From NCBI GenBank assembly GCA_964348095.1, contig CAYGBK010000116.1, positions 1 through 64,000 of the forward strand: DNA of 64,000 nt, given 5' to 3'. This DNA comes from WVXP01 sp964348095. GTDB taxonomy: Bacteria > Desulfobacterota > BSN033 > WVXP01. A model generated the notes under the pieces. The model saw nothing but the letters and a program-made list of their open reading frames with translations. It searched no databases and was not told the origin of the DNA. This document shows positions 17,981 through 26,224 of this stretch, in pieces; position 1 is the first letter of the stretch, and each line of letters starts with the position of its first letter. The position numbers were made by a program, and so were the translations under genes.

Positions 17981-18018
17981 AAGGGGGATCCTGCCACAGC
18001 AAGATCCCCCTTTTCTTT
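17981..18018 (+). terminator. intrinsic terminator after the livK-like gene
   Basis: AAGGGGGATC pairs perfectly with GATCCCCCTT across a 12-base loop and is followed by TTTTCTTT. It sits 25 bases after the stop codon. On the opposite strand the stem is followed by TTTCCTT, so it may also stop minus-strand transcripts arriving from the livM-type gene. Confidence 0.85.
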
Positions 18019-18045
18019 CCTAAAGTCCCAAAGGGACTGGACCCG

Positions 18046-19014
18046 TCAATCCATCATCTTCGATACCCTCTTCTCCTCCCCCATGAGACCCTGCGGTCGG
18101 TAAATGAGGATGAGCTCCAGAAGGATCATAATGATCAAAAAACGAATATAAGGAGCCCTTGCCTTCAGTGTGTACGGAAGATAATCGGTCAAAAACTTTG
18201 TTCCTATCCAGATGCCCCAAGTGACAAAGGCACCGACGATTGCCCCCTTGTTGTTGCCGCTCCCCCCAGCCATCAGCATGACCCAGATGATAAACGTCCC
18301 ATAAAGAGGGGTAAACACATCCGGGGAGATCGCTTTGGTATAGTGGGCATAAAGGGCCCCCCCAACGCCCATGATCATCGATCCGAAGATGAGTGACTGC
18401 ATCTTGAAGGAGAAGATGTCCTTCCCGCTCATGGCCGAGGCGTCCTCATCCTCTCGAATAGCCCGCAGCACACGCCCCCACGGCGATCGAATCACTCGCT
18501 CAATGGCAACATAGATGACGACCATGACAGCCGATACGATAATAAGATAGATATAATTGTAATGTCTGGGATCGACTAGCCCATGGAGTGGTTGAGGAAG
18601 TCCCATCAACCCCCGTGGGCCGTTTGCCAACCAATGTTCGTTGTTGAAGACCAGGCGAACGGTCTCGGCGATGCCGATGGTGGCAATGGCCAGGTAATCC
18701 TCCCGAAGTCTGAGAGTTGGATAGCCGATCAAAAAGGCGATGCCCCCGCATACCAGCGCGGCCCCCAGAAGCCCGAAGACAAAGGGGAGATTGAAGCCAA
18801 AAATCTGCTTCACATACTCGGCATAGAGTCCTGTTGGCATGGGGGTCGTAATCATAGCCGAGGTATACGCTCCAATGCAGAAAAAACCCGCAATCCCGAT
18901 GTTGAAGAGGCCCGTGTATCCCCACTGGATGTTTAGGCCTAGGGCAAAAACGGCAAAGATCCCAGCCATAACCGCGAGGGAAACCAGATAGGCAATGATT
19001 CCTCCGATCTCCAT
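18046..19014 (-). CDS. livM: branched-chain amino acid-type ABC transporter permease (LivM)
   Basis: A 322-residue inner-membrane permease of the LivM type with about eight hydrophobic helices. It shows FALGLNIQWGYTGLFNIGIAGF near 25 and PTLRLREDYLAIATIGIAE near 100. The cytoplasmic loop GRVLRAIREDEDASAMSGKD near 180 contacts the ATPase. GGAGGALYAHYTKAISPDVF near 225 is also characteristic. Its ATG overlaps the stop codon of the livH gene by one base, so the two are translationally coupled. It is the last gene of the minus-strand operon. Confidence 0.88.
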   Translation of the reverse strand: MEIGGIIAYLVSLAVMAGIFAVFALGLNIQWGYTGLFNIGIAGFFCIGAYTSAMITTPMPTGLYAEYVKQIFGFNLPFVFGLLGAALVCGGIAFLIGYPTLRLREDYLAIATIGIAETVRLVFNNEHWLANGPRGLMGLPQPLHGLVDPRHYNYIYLIIVSAVMVVIYVAIERVIRSPWGRVLRAIREDEDASAMSGKDIFSFKMQSLIFGSMIMGVGGALYAHYTKAISPDVFTPLYGTFIIWVMLMAGGSGNNKGAIVGAFVTWGIWIGTKFLTDYLPYTLKARAPYIRFLIIMILLELILIYRPQGLMGEEKRVSKMMD

Positions 19015-19928
19015 TAGGAACGCCCTCCTCCGAATATCCCCTGAGGTCTGATTAAGAGGATCAAGATCATAACGACAAAAGCAACGGCAGGCTTATAAGT
19101 CGGTAACAGATAAGCAGTCGAAACCTGTTGGGCCACCCCCATAACCAACCCCCCGACAAGGGCCCCATACACGTTGCCTATCCCTCCGAGGATCGTGGCT
19201 GCGAAGAGGGGCAAGAGAAAGTGCCACCCCATCCCCCCGTGCAATTGGACGTCGATGCCATAGAGTATCCCAGCCGCCCCCGCGAGGGCGCCTCCGATGC
19301 CCCACGTCCATATGATCACCCGTTCGGTGTCGATCCCGCTCACCCGGGCTAACTCCATGTTGTCAGCCGTCGCGCGCATGGCCTTTCCCATCTTACTCCG
19401 CTGAAGAAAGAGGTAGAGAAGGACCACCAGAAAGAAAACCACAAATAACAGAAAAATCTGATCTGGCCTGATCTTGACCCCGAGGGGAAGCAAAATGGCC
19501 GGACGCATCACTCCGGGACGGTAGAACCAGTAATCCGAACCCCACAAAATCAGCACGATCATTCGGATGATGAAGGCGGCCCCCAACGCGGACATAGCCA
19601 TAATACCAGGGCCGCTCCGCTTCCGGCGAAGAGGCCGGTACAAGATACGATCGAGGAGGATAGAGACACCGGCCACGCAGAGCATGGCAATGGGAAAAGC
19701 AAAAGCCATTCGCCATCCGAAGGAAAGAGAGCCAAAAGCCGTATCAGGAACGCCAAGCCAAGCAAAAAGACCGGTGACCAAAAATAGCGCGACATAGGCC
19801 CCGGCCGTCATAAGATCACCGTGGGCGAAGTTGGCAAATCGCACGATTCCATAGACCAAGGTCAGCCCGATGGACCCCAAGGCGATAATACCTCCCAGGA
19901 CAATCCCGTACACGACCAATTCGACCAC
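19014..19928 (-). CDS. livH: branched-chain amino acid-type ABC transporter permease (LivH)
   Basis: A 304-residue permease of the LivH type, about eight membrane segments. Typical motifs are LGSIGLTLVYGIVRFANFAHGD near 17-40, FLQRSKMGKAMRATADNMELARVSGID near 175 (the ATPase-contact loop) and LFAATILGGIGNVYGALVGG near 240. It starts at a GTG preceded by AGGGGG. The gene lies 4 bases after livF and pairs with LivM as the membrane heterodimer. Confidence 0.88.
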   Translation of the reverse strand: MVELVVYGIVLGGIIALGSIGLTLVYGIVRFANFAHGDLMTAGAYVALFLVTGLFAWLGVPDTAFGSLSFGWRMAFAFPIAMLCVAGVSILLDRILYRPLRRKRSGPGIMAMSALGAAFIIRMIVLILWGSDYWFYRPGVMRPAILLPLGVKIRPDQIFLLFVVFFLVVLLYLFLQRSKMGKAMRATADNMELARVSGIDTERVIIWTWGIGGALAGAAGILYGIDVQLHGGMGWHFLLPLFAATILGGIGNVYGALVGGLVMGVAQQVSTAYLLPTYKPAVAFVVMILILLIRPQGIFGGGRS

Positions 19929-19932
19929 CTTA

Positions 19933-20637
19933 TTATCCCCCTAGATACAGCTTGCCAACCTCTTTATTCTCCAGTATCGCCTTTCCCGTATCTTCGAATA
20001 CCTTTCGTCCCGTGGCGAGGACGTAGCCACGGTCTGAGATCCCCAGCGTTTCCCGGGCATTCTGTTCTACCACCATGAGGGCAACGCCTGTCTTATTAAT
20101 GTCGACAATCTTCTCAAAAATCATCCCGACAAGGATCGGAGCGAGACTGGCCGACGGTTCGTCCAGCAGGAGCACCCCGGGATCGAGCATTAATGCTCTG
20201 CCCATTGCCACCATCTGCCGCTGTCCACCCGAGAGTTTACCGACTTTCTCGTCCCTCCTCTCTTTGAGAAGGGGGAACAATTCGTAAACCTCCTCGAGCT
20301 TGTTTCCGTAGTCATCGGTCCTGATGAAGGCTCCCATCTCCAGATTCTCGTGAATCGTGAGTGACGGAAAGACATTGTCGACCTGGGGGACGTAGCTCAT
20401 TCCTTTGCGGACGATCCTGTCCGGGCTCAGCCCGGTGACCTCTTCACCCTTCAACTCGACCTTGCCACCCCTCGGTTTCAAAAGGCCGAAAATAGTCTTC
20501 AAAAGGGTAGACTTTCCGGCCCCATTGGGACCAATAATGGAGACAATTTCCTTCTCATGCAGTTCTACCGAGACCTCATGGAGTATGTCCGCCTCACCGT
20601 AACCGGAAACCACGTTCTTTGTCTGCAAAACCGTCAC
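19933..20637 (-). CDS. livF: branched-chain amino acid-type ABC transporter ATPase (LivF)
   Basis: A 234-residue ATPase of LivF length. Walker A is GPNGAGKST near 36, followed by Q-loop SYVPQVDNVFPSLT, signature LSGGQRQM near 136, Walker B VLLLDEPSASLAP near 155 and the switch region VVEQN. The GTG start overlaps the stop codon of the upstream livG by 4 bases (GTGA). It forms the ATPase pair with LivG. Confidence 0.9.
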   Translation of the reverse strand: MTVLQTKNVVSGYGEADILHEVSVELHEKEIVSIIGPNGAGKSTLLKTIFGLLKPRGGKVELKGEEVTGLSPDRIVRKGMSYVPQVDNVFPSLTIHENLEMGAFIRTDDYGNKLEEVYELFPLLKERRDEKVGKLSGGQRQMVAMGRALMLDPGVLLLDEPSASLAPILVGMIFEKIVDINKTGVALMVVEQNARETLGISDRGYVLATGRKVFEDTGKAILENKEVGKLYLGG

Positions 20638-21395
20638 CGGTATTGACCCCCCAGATAGGCTTCCAGGACCCTTTCATTCGACCGGATCTCTTCCGGCGAC
20701 CCTTCTGCCAACTTCTTCCCCTCACTCATCACGATGACGGGGTTACAGAGATTCATGACCAGATCCATGTCGTGCTCGATGATCAAGAAGGTTATACCCT
20801 TCTCTGCAGAAAGCTCTCTGATGTTATCGGCCAATTTTCTCATCAACGTCCGGTTCACCCCTGCTCCGGGCTCATCGAGAAGAATGAGCTCTGGATCGGC
20901 CATCATGGTCTTCGCCAATTCGAGCAGTTTCTTCTGTCCGCCCGAGAGGTTCCCCGCATATTCGTTCTTCAGATCAACCAACTCCACAAACTCCAGGACC
21001 TCTATAGCCTTGTCCCTTATGTGCCGCTCCTGATCTTTTACAAGGCCCGGTCGAAACCACGTATTCCACATCTTTTCTCCGTGCTGATTCCCTGGGACCA
21101 TCATCAAGTTTTCCAAAACCGTCATCTGCCCAAACTCACGGGTAATCTGAAAGGTCCGGCAGATCTTCTTTCGAAAGATCTCATGAGGCGGAAGTCCACC
21201 GATGGGGTCGCCCTTGAAAAGAATCTCTCCTCTCTCGGGTTTATAGAACCCTGTCAAAACGTTGAACATTGTCGTTTTTCCCGCCCCATTCGGTCCAATC
21301 AGCCCGGTGATTGCGCCCTTTCTGACTTCAAGGCTGCAGTTATCTATGGCCTTAAGACCCCCAAAACTCTTATCCAAGGATCTTACTTCCAACAT
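20634..21395 (-). CDS. livG: branched-chain amino acid-type ABC transporter ATPase (LivG)
   Basis: A 253-residue ATPase of the LivG type. Walker A is GPNGAGKTT near 37, LivG-type KICRTFQITREFGQMTVLENLM lies near 85, signature LSGGQKKLLELAKTMM near 150, Walker B LILLDEPGAGVN near 168, then IEHDMDLVM. The frame can be read up to 21443, but GGAG is 8 bases before the ATG at 21395, where the conserved protein begins (MLEVRSLDKSFGG). It is the first gene of the minus-strand operon livG-livF-livH-livM. Confidence 0.9.
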   Translation of the reverse strand: MLEVRSLDKSFGGLKAIDNCSLEVRKGAITGLIGPNGAGKTTMFNVLTGFYKPERGEILFKGDPIGGLPPHEIFRKKICRTFQITREFGQMTVLENLMMVPGNQHGEKMWNTWFRPGLVKDQERHIRDKAIEVLEFVELVDLKNEYAGNLSGGQKKLLELAKTMMADPELILLDEPGAGVNRTLMRKLADNIRELSAEKGITFLIIEHDMDLVMNLCNPVIVMSEGKKLAEGSPEEIRSNERVLEAYLGGQYR

Positions 21396-21631
21396 CTCAT
21401 TAGCTCCAATGGCACCACCTTTTATGTCCGTAAGGCAGTGCAATTAAATAATTTCCCCGACTGTTTGTCAACACATTTTTCTTCGATCAAGCCCTCTCAA
21501 GAATTCAGAAACCAACCAGCTTGTATGTGAAGATTTTCCTAGTCAGTGGGGGGGATCCTCTTCTCCCTGAGCGACGTGAGCGAAAGATGAAGGTCTGGGA
21601 AAATGAAAACACGGTTGCTCTTTCGCACAGC

Positions 21632-22969
21632 CTATTCCCTCAAATACTTCTGGATTTTCAGGATCTTTCTCACCACCTCTTCTGGATTTTTGCCAATGAC
21701 CCTCACCATAGGCTCCTTACCAACATCACCCCTGTCAAAGATAACGTCAGGAACGATCCCGTCCTTCAGAACCAATTCCGTTCCCCACTCCAGCGAAGAC
21801 CCCTCTCTCTCCTTGATATGTTTGGGCTCATCGGCCCGGTCGAAACTCCTCACCTGGAGGCCAACGGCGTCGCACGCTGAAACGATCTCTTCTGAGAACC
21901 GAATGTTCATCACTGAACGGAATTCAGGATTGCGTCTCATGAGCGTTAAGATGATTCTCCCCACATGGGTGGACGCCCCAAACTCGGGTCCTGAAACGGT
22001 GGCGATTGAATCTCCCAATCTGGCGATCCTTCCCGGAAAGGCGGCCACATCCTCACTGCTCTCCGCATACGGCAGCGCGAAGCCTAAATTGGACTGAACC
22101 TCTGGAATGAGTCGGCCTATGTGCTTGCTTCTGAGCTTCTCGAGGGCTCCCTTCAGCCTTTCCACGACTCGAAACCGGTCCGCCTCTCTGGCAATGTGCG
22201 CGTAAGGGTTCGTGGGGCCATGGCCTTTCCCTAGGGACAAAGAGAAACGGATAGCTGATATGATGAGGGCTTTTGCGTGACGCACAGATTCTCGAACAGA
22301 GGTCCCTTTGGCAAGCTCCGTGGCAATAGCAGATGCAAAGGTGCAGCCAGTCCCATGGGTGTTCTTTGTCGGGATTCTGAGGCTAGGAAATTCATGAAAA
22401 TCCCTTCCGTCAAAGAGAATATCGACAACCTCTCCTGTCAGGTGCCCCCCTTTGATCACGACGTTTCGGGCACCCATGTCATGGATTTTCATGGCAGCCC
22501 GCCTCATTGTCTCTCGATTGTCCACGTTAAACCCAGACAACACAGTCGCTTCAGGAAGGTTCGGGGTCACAACTGAGGCAAGAGGGATCAACTCCTCACG
22601 GAGAGTCCTCTGTCCCTCTTCCTTTAGCAAGGGGGCGCCGCTCTTGGTAACCATCACGGGATCGATGACCACCCGCTTCAAGCCATGTTCTCTGATTTTT
22701 CTGGCCACCAGAGTCACAACCTCAGAACTGGAGAGCATACCGGTCTTAACCGCATCCACCCCGATGTCAGAGACCACGGAATCTATCTGTTTCTCGATGA
22801 AGTCGAGAGGCAGATCGAGGATAGCTTGAACCCCGACTGTGTTCTGGGCTGTGAGGGCGGTAATCACACTCATTCCATATCCACCCAAGACGGTAATCGC
22901 TTTCAAATCTGCCTGAATGCCGGCACCTCCACCTGAATCCGAACCGGCTATGGTCAGAATCCTTTTCAT
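21632..22969 (-). CDS. thiD: ThiD-ThiN fusion: HMP(-P) kinase with thiamine-phosphate synthase domain
   Basis: A 445-residue bifunctional thiamine enzyme. The N-terminal 265 residues are ThiD: MKRILTIAGSDSGGGAGIQADLK at the start, VKTGML near 88, DPVMV near 115, VIKGGH near 185 and the anion-hole GTGCTFASAIA near 210; it phosphorylates hydroxymethylpyrimidine twice. The C-terminal 175 residues match ThiN (GRLIPEVQSNLGFALPYAES, GRIARLGDSI, FGASTHVGRIILTLM), which joins pyrimidine and thiazole parts in archaea and some bacteria instead of ThiE. AGGAGG stands 6 bases before the ATG at 22969, a strong start. A TPP riboswitch lies upstream. Confidence 0.9.
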   Translation of the reverse strand: MKRILTIAGSDSGGGAGIQADLKAITVLGGYGMSVITALTAQNTVGVQAILDLPLDFIEKQIDSVVSDIGVDAVKTGMLSSSEVVTLVARKIREHGLKRVVIDPVMVTKSGAPLLKEEGQRTLREELIPLASVVTPNLPEATVLSGFNVDNRETMRRAAMKIHDMGARNVVIKGGHLTGEVVDILFDGRDFHEFPSLRIPTKNTHGTGCTFASAIATELAKGTSVRESVRHAKALIISAIRFSLSLGKGHGPTNPYAHIAREADRFRVVERLKGALEKLRSKHIGRLIPEVQSNLGFALPYAESSEDVAAFPGRIARLGDSIATVSGPEFGASTHVGRIILTLMRRNPEFRSVMNIRFSEEIVSACDAVGLQVRSFDRADEPKHIKEREGSSLEWGTELVLKDGIVPDVIFDRGDVGKEPMVRVIGKNPEEVVRKILKIQKYLRE

Positions 22970-23020
22970 CGTAGACCTCCTGATGGCGTTGTTCCGACGC
23001 GGCAAAGTCGACGTTAGATA

Positions 23021-23266
23021 ACCACAGAGACACAGAGAACACCGAGGAAAAGATATCTTTCATTGGGCGGGAGATACCGCCCAATGAAAACATCTCTCTG
23101 CCTTCGGGAGAATCAAGGATTCTCGTAAAAAGGGACTTTAACAGCTAGCTTCTTGAATTGGTTTCCGCGACTAGCCTTCTGAAGGCTGAGCTTTTTTCTT
23201 CGATCCTGCCTTTTCTGGGATCGAAAAAAAAAGATACTCTCTCTGCGCATTCTGTGCCTCTGTGGT
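23021..23266. repeat. 246-bp inverted-repeat element in the thiD leader
   Basis: The ends ACCACAGAGACACAGAG (23021) and CTGTGCCTCTGTGGT (ending 23266) are imperfect inverted repeats about 26 bases long. Inside is a perfect 13-base stem (TTTCATTGGGCGG, loop GAGATA, 23058-23089), then further short hairpins at about 23108, 23172 and 23200-23229. It codes for nothing. Similar CACAGAG-ended sequences are common dispersed repeats in related genomes (recalled, not searched). It lies between the riboswitch terminator and the thiD start. Confidence 0.7.
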
Positions 23267-23280
23267 GAATCTTTCGACAA

Positions 23281-23315
23281 CAAAAAAACCGTAATTCCCG
23301 ACCTCAGAATTACGG
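23281..23315 (-). terminator. riboswitch-controlled intrinsic terminator
   Basis: On the minus strand CCGTAATTC, a 9-base loop and GAATTACGG form a perfect stem followed directly by seven T residues. It starts about 20 bases after the TPP aptamer, the expected place of an expression platform, so TPP binding should promote termination before thiD. Confidence 0.85.
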
Positions 23316-23334
23316 CTTCTTATCCATTTTATGG

Positions 23335-23456
23335 TTGCCTTCCCTTCGTCGGAATTACCCGAACAGGTTCAAGGGGTCATTCCCTCGTTCGAGAACTTCT
23401 GCTCTCTGCAATTTGGGAATCTCTCAGCCTTTCAGCTCCCCCAGCGAATGTTCCTG
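23335..23456 (-). promoter_or_regulatory. TPP riboswitch (THI element)
   Basis: Minus-strand reading gives the thi-box order: GGGGGAGCTGAAAGGCTGAGAG (pyrimidine-sensing arm with the CTGAGA core), then GACCCCTTGAACCTG, then GGGTAATTCCG and CGAAGGGAAGG. This is the conserved TPP aptamer layout. It precedes a terminator and the thiD-thiN gene, 370 bases upstream of the start codon, and should repress that gene when thiamine pyrophosphate is plentiful. Confidence 0.92.
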
Positions 23457-23746
23457 TCTATATCTATCCTAATTCCCCAAAGCTGTCAAGAAATTGGCAT
23501 CTAGAGTTTCCCCAAGAATTATTTTTCGGTTTACGCAGAGTAGATAGGTGAAATAGAATTCAAACCTCTGTCAGGCAAGTGAGATTACGCCGGGGGGGAT
23601 ACCCTTGTGGGGTAATCCGTTCTAAGGGAAAGGCTGAGGTGGAGCTGAAACTACAGAGGTTTACATCCCTGATTCAAGTAACTCCTGGGGGATAGCTTTC
23701 AATACAATTCGATTCCGTAGAGGAAACTCGAACAACATGACCTCGA
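23457..23746. other. intergenic region upstream of riboswitch and downstream of VWA operon
   Basis: It holds the promoter side of the riboswitch transcript and the 3' side of the minus-strand VWA operon. An imperfect palindrome pairs GATTAC at about 23583 with GTAATC at about 23613 around a GC-rich centre and may be a transcript end. No gene is seen. Confidence 0.4.
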
Positions 23747-24736
23747 CTACACGCTCCGCCGTTCGAGATACATCCCGAGGCCAAGGAGGACAACAGAGAG
23801 GGCGAGTGGGATTTGAAATATCTCTTTTCCCCCCGAAAGGACGGCCTTACCCATCACCTCCGGGTCTTCGAAAACCTCCTGAACCTCTCTTCCCGAGATT
23901 AGAGGTATATATTTACCACCGGTAGCATCAGAGATCTCTTTCAACGTCTCTTCATTCAATCTTGTTACAACCTCTTTTCCCTGGAGCTTGAACCATTCCC
24001 TAAACTCGCCCTTTTCGTATACAGGAACTTTGGCCCCTTCCACCGTTCCGACACCCACCGATACAACGGTAATATCCTGTCCGTTCACGTCCGTAAGGAT
24101 TCCCTCCAGATTCTCCGGACGAACATGACCGCCATCAGAGAACAGGAGGATCAACTTCTTCTTATCCTCATCATCAAACAGCCCCACCGCTTCTGACAAA
24201 GCCTCCCCGATATTGGAGCCTTGCGAAGGAGCCGAATCCACTGTGACCCAATTGTTCAGCACAAACCGTAGCGCTTGAAAATCATCCGTGAGTTCCGCTT
24301 GGGGAAAGCTTTTCCCAGCAAATGTGATTATGCCGAGCCTGTTTCCAGCAAACTCTGGCAGGCACCTGAGTAGAGCATCTTTGGCTAGATCAAGTCGGGA
24401 GATCTCTGGACCAGAATCCTCGGCTGCCATACTCTTTGATACATCGAGAATGGCGATCACATCGAGAGCCCCTTCTTTGATTTTCTTGAAATTCCCGGTT
24501 ATGCTGGGCCGTGCAATAGTGACGACCAAAAGGGTGACGCAAAGCACCGTTGGGAGGCTGAGATAGAGGATTTTCCGGTTAAAGGAGAGCCGGGAAAACT
24601 GTGCAAGGAGATCCACTTTGCCGAATTCCTTCAGGATGGTTTTCCTCCGGCGAAACCCCCAAAGGAGAACTCCCACAATAAATGGGAGCGCAAGAATGCC
24701 CCAGAATGCGTCAGGGTTCAAAAACTCAATAGTCAT
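23747..24736 (-). CDS. VWA-domain membrane protein (BatB-like)
   Basis: A 329-residue membrane-anchored von Willebrand A protein. Two helices lie near residues 10-28 and 55-75, the VWA domain follows with the MIDAS motif DVSKSMAAED near 93, and a last helix is at about 305-322 (IPLALSVVLLGLGMYL). It is the last gene of a MoxR-DUF58-BatD-like-VWA-TPR-VWA operon. Bat proteins support envelope function or stress tolerance in Bacteroides and Leptospira, and MoxR/VWA systems often act as chaperones for metalloenzymes. The exact job here is unknown. The start is 8 bases after the TPR gene stop. Confidence 0.8.
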   Translation of the reverse strand: MTIEFLNPDAFWGILALPFIVGVLLWGFRRRKTILKEFGKVDLLAQFSRLSFNRKILYLSLPTVLCVTLLVVTIARPSITGNFKKIKEGALDVIAILDVSKSMAAEDSGPEISRLDLAKDALLRCLPEFAGNRLGIITFAGKSFPQAELTDDFQALRFVLNNWVTVDSAPSQGSNIGEALSEAVGLFDDEDKKKLILLFSDGGHVRPENLEGILTDVNGQDITVVSVGVGTVEGAKVPVYEKGEFREWFKLQGKEVVTRLNEETLKEISDATGGKYIPLISGREVQEVFEDPEVMGKAVLSGGKEIFQIPLALSVVLLGLGMYLERRSV

Positions 24737-24744
24737 ATATTTAC

Positions 24745-25305
24745 CTAGATGTCTGGTTGCTCTTTGCCGTACCGTCCCATCTGGTTTTTGTCTTTCTTGT
24801 CCTCTCCTGGTTCCTGGTTCAGAGAGGCGTTTCCCTGCTCATCAGGAAATGCCATCGGATAGAAAACGTAGAGTCGCTCGAGATTGTATTTGCTCTCCCA
24901 ATCGGTGGGGTCGAGTCGAAGTGATTCACGGTACATTTCGGCCGCCTTTTTTGGCAACTCTAACTGGACGAGTATGTTGCCGAGATTGTAGTAAGCCCAT
25001 TGCTTCCGTTGGGGATTCTTGCTCTCGCGAATGACGGCGAAGAAATACTCACTCGCCTTTTTCAGGTTGTTTGCCCGGTAGGCCCTCACCCCCATGTTGT
25101 ACGCGATCAAGTCCTCTGATCCGAACAGGCTTTCACCGGCCTCTTCCAAGTACCGTTGGTCCAACCGATTCGTCTCTATCGCCTTCACCGCTTCCTCTAT
25201 CAAGTCCGAATACCAGAACTTCTGATATATACCGTATACAAGGCACAGACCGCCGATGATGAGAATATATATTCGGATCGAACGGATAAACGCTATGGCC
25301 CTCAT
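24745..25305 (-). CDS. TPR membrane protein (BatC-like)
   Basis: A 186-residue protein with an N-terminal membrane anchor (about residues 8-27, YILIIGGLCLVYGIY) and TPR repeats around residues 65-140. The clearest repeat is AYYNLGNILVQLELPKKAAEMYRESLRLDP. A charged tail follows. AGGAGG sits 7 bases before the ATG at 25305, so an in-frame ATG at 25332 is rejected. The start lies 10 bases after the upstream VWA gene. TPR proteins sandwiched between two VWA genes are typical of Bat operons, where they probably scaffold complexes. Confidence 0.78.
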   Translation of the reverse strand: MRAIAFIRSIRIYILIIGGLCLVYGIYQKFWYSDLIEEAVKAIETNRLDQRYLEEAGESLFGSEDLIAYNMGVRAYRANNLKKASEYFFAVIRESKNPQRKQWAYYNLGNILVQLELPKKAAEMYRESLRLDPTDWESKYNLERLYVFYPMAFPDEQGNASLNQEPGEDKKDKNQMGRYGKEQPDI

Positions 25306-25315
25306 GGCAGACCTC

Positions 25316-26224
25316 CTAACAGAGTTCGACAAAGAGGGTATTGCGCAGGAATGTCAAAATGAGCATGAGGCACAACGCCGCAAGCACGGGTATGGGATAG
25401 AGTTCCTGCCTCTCTCCTTGGACCTCAACTTCGATTATGCTGGGCTCAAGGCGGTCTATGGCTTCAAATGCAGTCGTTAGTTCCTGTGCCGATCCAGTCT
25501 CAAGGAACGTCCCTTGCGCCAGATTCACGATTTCCAGAAGGTCACTACCCTCTTTCCTTAAGCCGATTCCTACGACATACAGATGGACGCCCATTTTCCT
25601 CAACTCTGCAACGATCATACTTTTGTTCGTTTCTCCAATTCCGGCCTCACCGTCGGACAGGAAAACCAGGACCCGGTTCGTCGACTGGCCCATTTCTCTG
25701 AAATGCTCTGTGGCTCTCATAAAAGGTTGCGCGAGATTGGTTCCACCGTAAAATGTCATTCCAAGGCGGTCGATCTTTTTCGAAATCAGATCCAGATCCT
25801 TTGTCAGAGGCCAACTTCCGAAAGTTTCGTCTCCAAATACCAAGAGGCCAATCCTATCGTTTTCTCGCTTTTCAATGAATTGGAGCGCTGCCTTTTTTGC
25901 GACTTCTATCTTCCTCGGTCCACCTGTCCAACTGAAAGTATTTTCCATGCTATAGGAAAGATCCATAACGAGAATGATGTCGCGGGCGAGAAACCTTTCG
26001 TGCTTGATAGCACTCTGCCATTGGGGCCGGGCAAGTCCGAGTATCAGCAAACTCAGGGTCACAGCAACAAGAAACTGCGGCAGACGTTGCCAGAGCCTCG
26101 ATCCCCTGTCCGCTTCCAGCAGAGAAAGATGGGAGTATCCGAGATAAGCGACTTTCCTCCAAAAGATGAGAGGTAAGAAAATAAGTGCTATCAACAAAAA
26201 GGACGGGTTAGCCAGCCTGATCAT
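25316..26224 (-). CDS. VWA-domain membrane protein (BatA-like)
   Basis: A 302-residue protein starting with a hydrophobic segment (FLLIALIFLPLIFW), a second helix near 48-66, and a VWA domain with MIDAS DLSYSMENTFSW near 90 and the FLSDGEAGIG strand near 190. A last helix lies near 278-296. It overlaps the upstream gene by 17 bases. BatA/BatB-type proteins carry the metal-ion-dependent adhesion site outward or into the periplasm to bind partners; no partner is identified here. Confidence 0.8.
   Translation of the reverse strand: MIRLANPSFLLIALIFLPLIFWRKVAYLGYSHLSLLEADRGSRLWQRLPQFLVAVTLSLLILGLARPQWQSAIKHERFLARDIILVMDLSYSMENTFSWTGGPRKIEVAKKAALQFIEKRENDRIGLLVFGDETFGSWPLTKDLDLISKKIDRLGMTFYGGTNLAQPFMRATEHFREMGQSTNRVLVFLSDGEAGIGETNKSMIVAELRKMGVHLYVVGIGLRKEGSDLLEIVNLAQGTFLETGSAQELTTAFEAIDRLEPSIIEVEVQGERQELYPIPVLAALCLMLILTFLRNTLFVELC

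Noticed and set aside
23200..23229. TTCGATCC...GGATCGAA stem near an A9/T9 run as a terminator
   Set aside because: The T-run precedes the stem on the minus strand, and A residues follow it on the plus strand, so neither orientation gives stem then U-tract.
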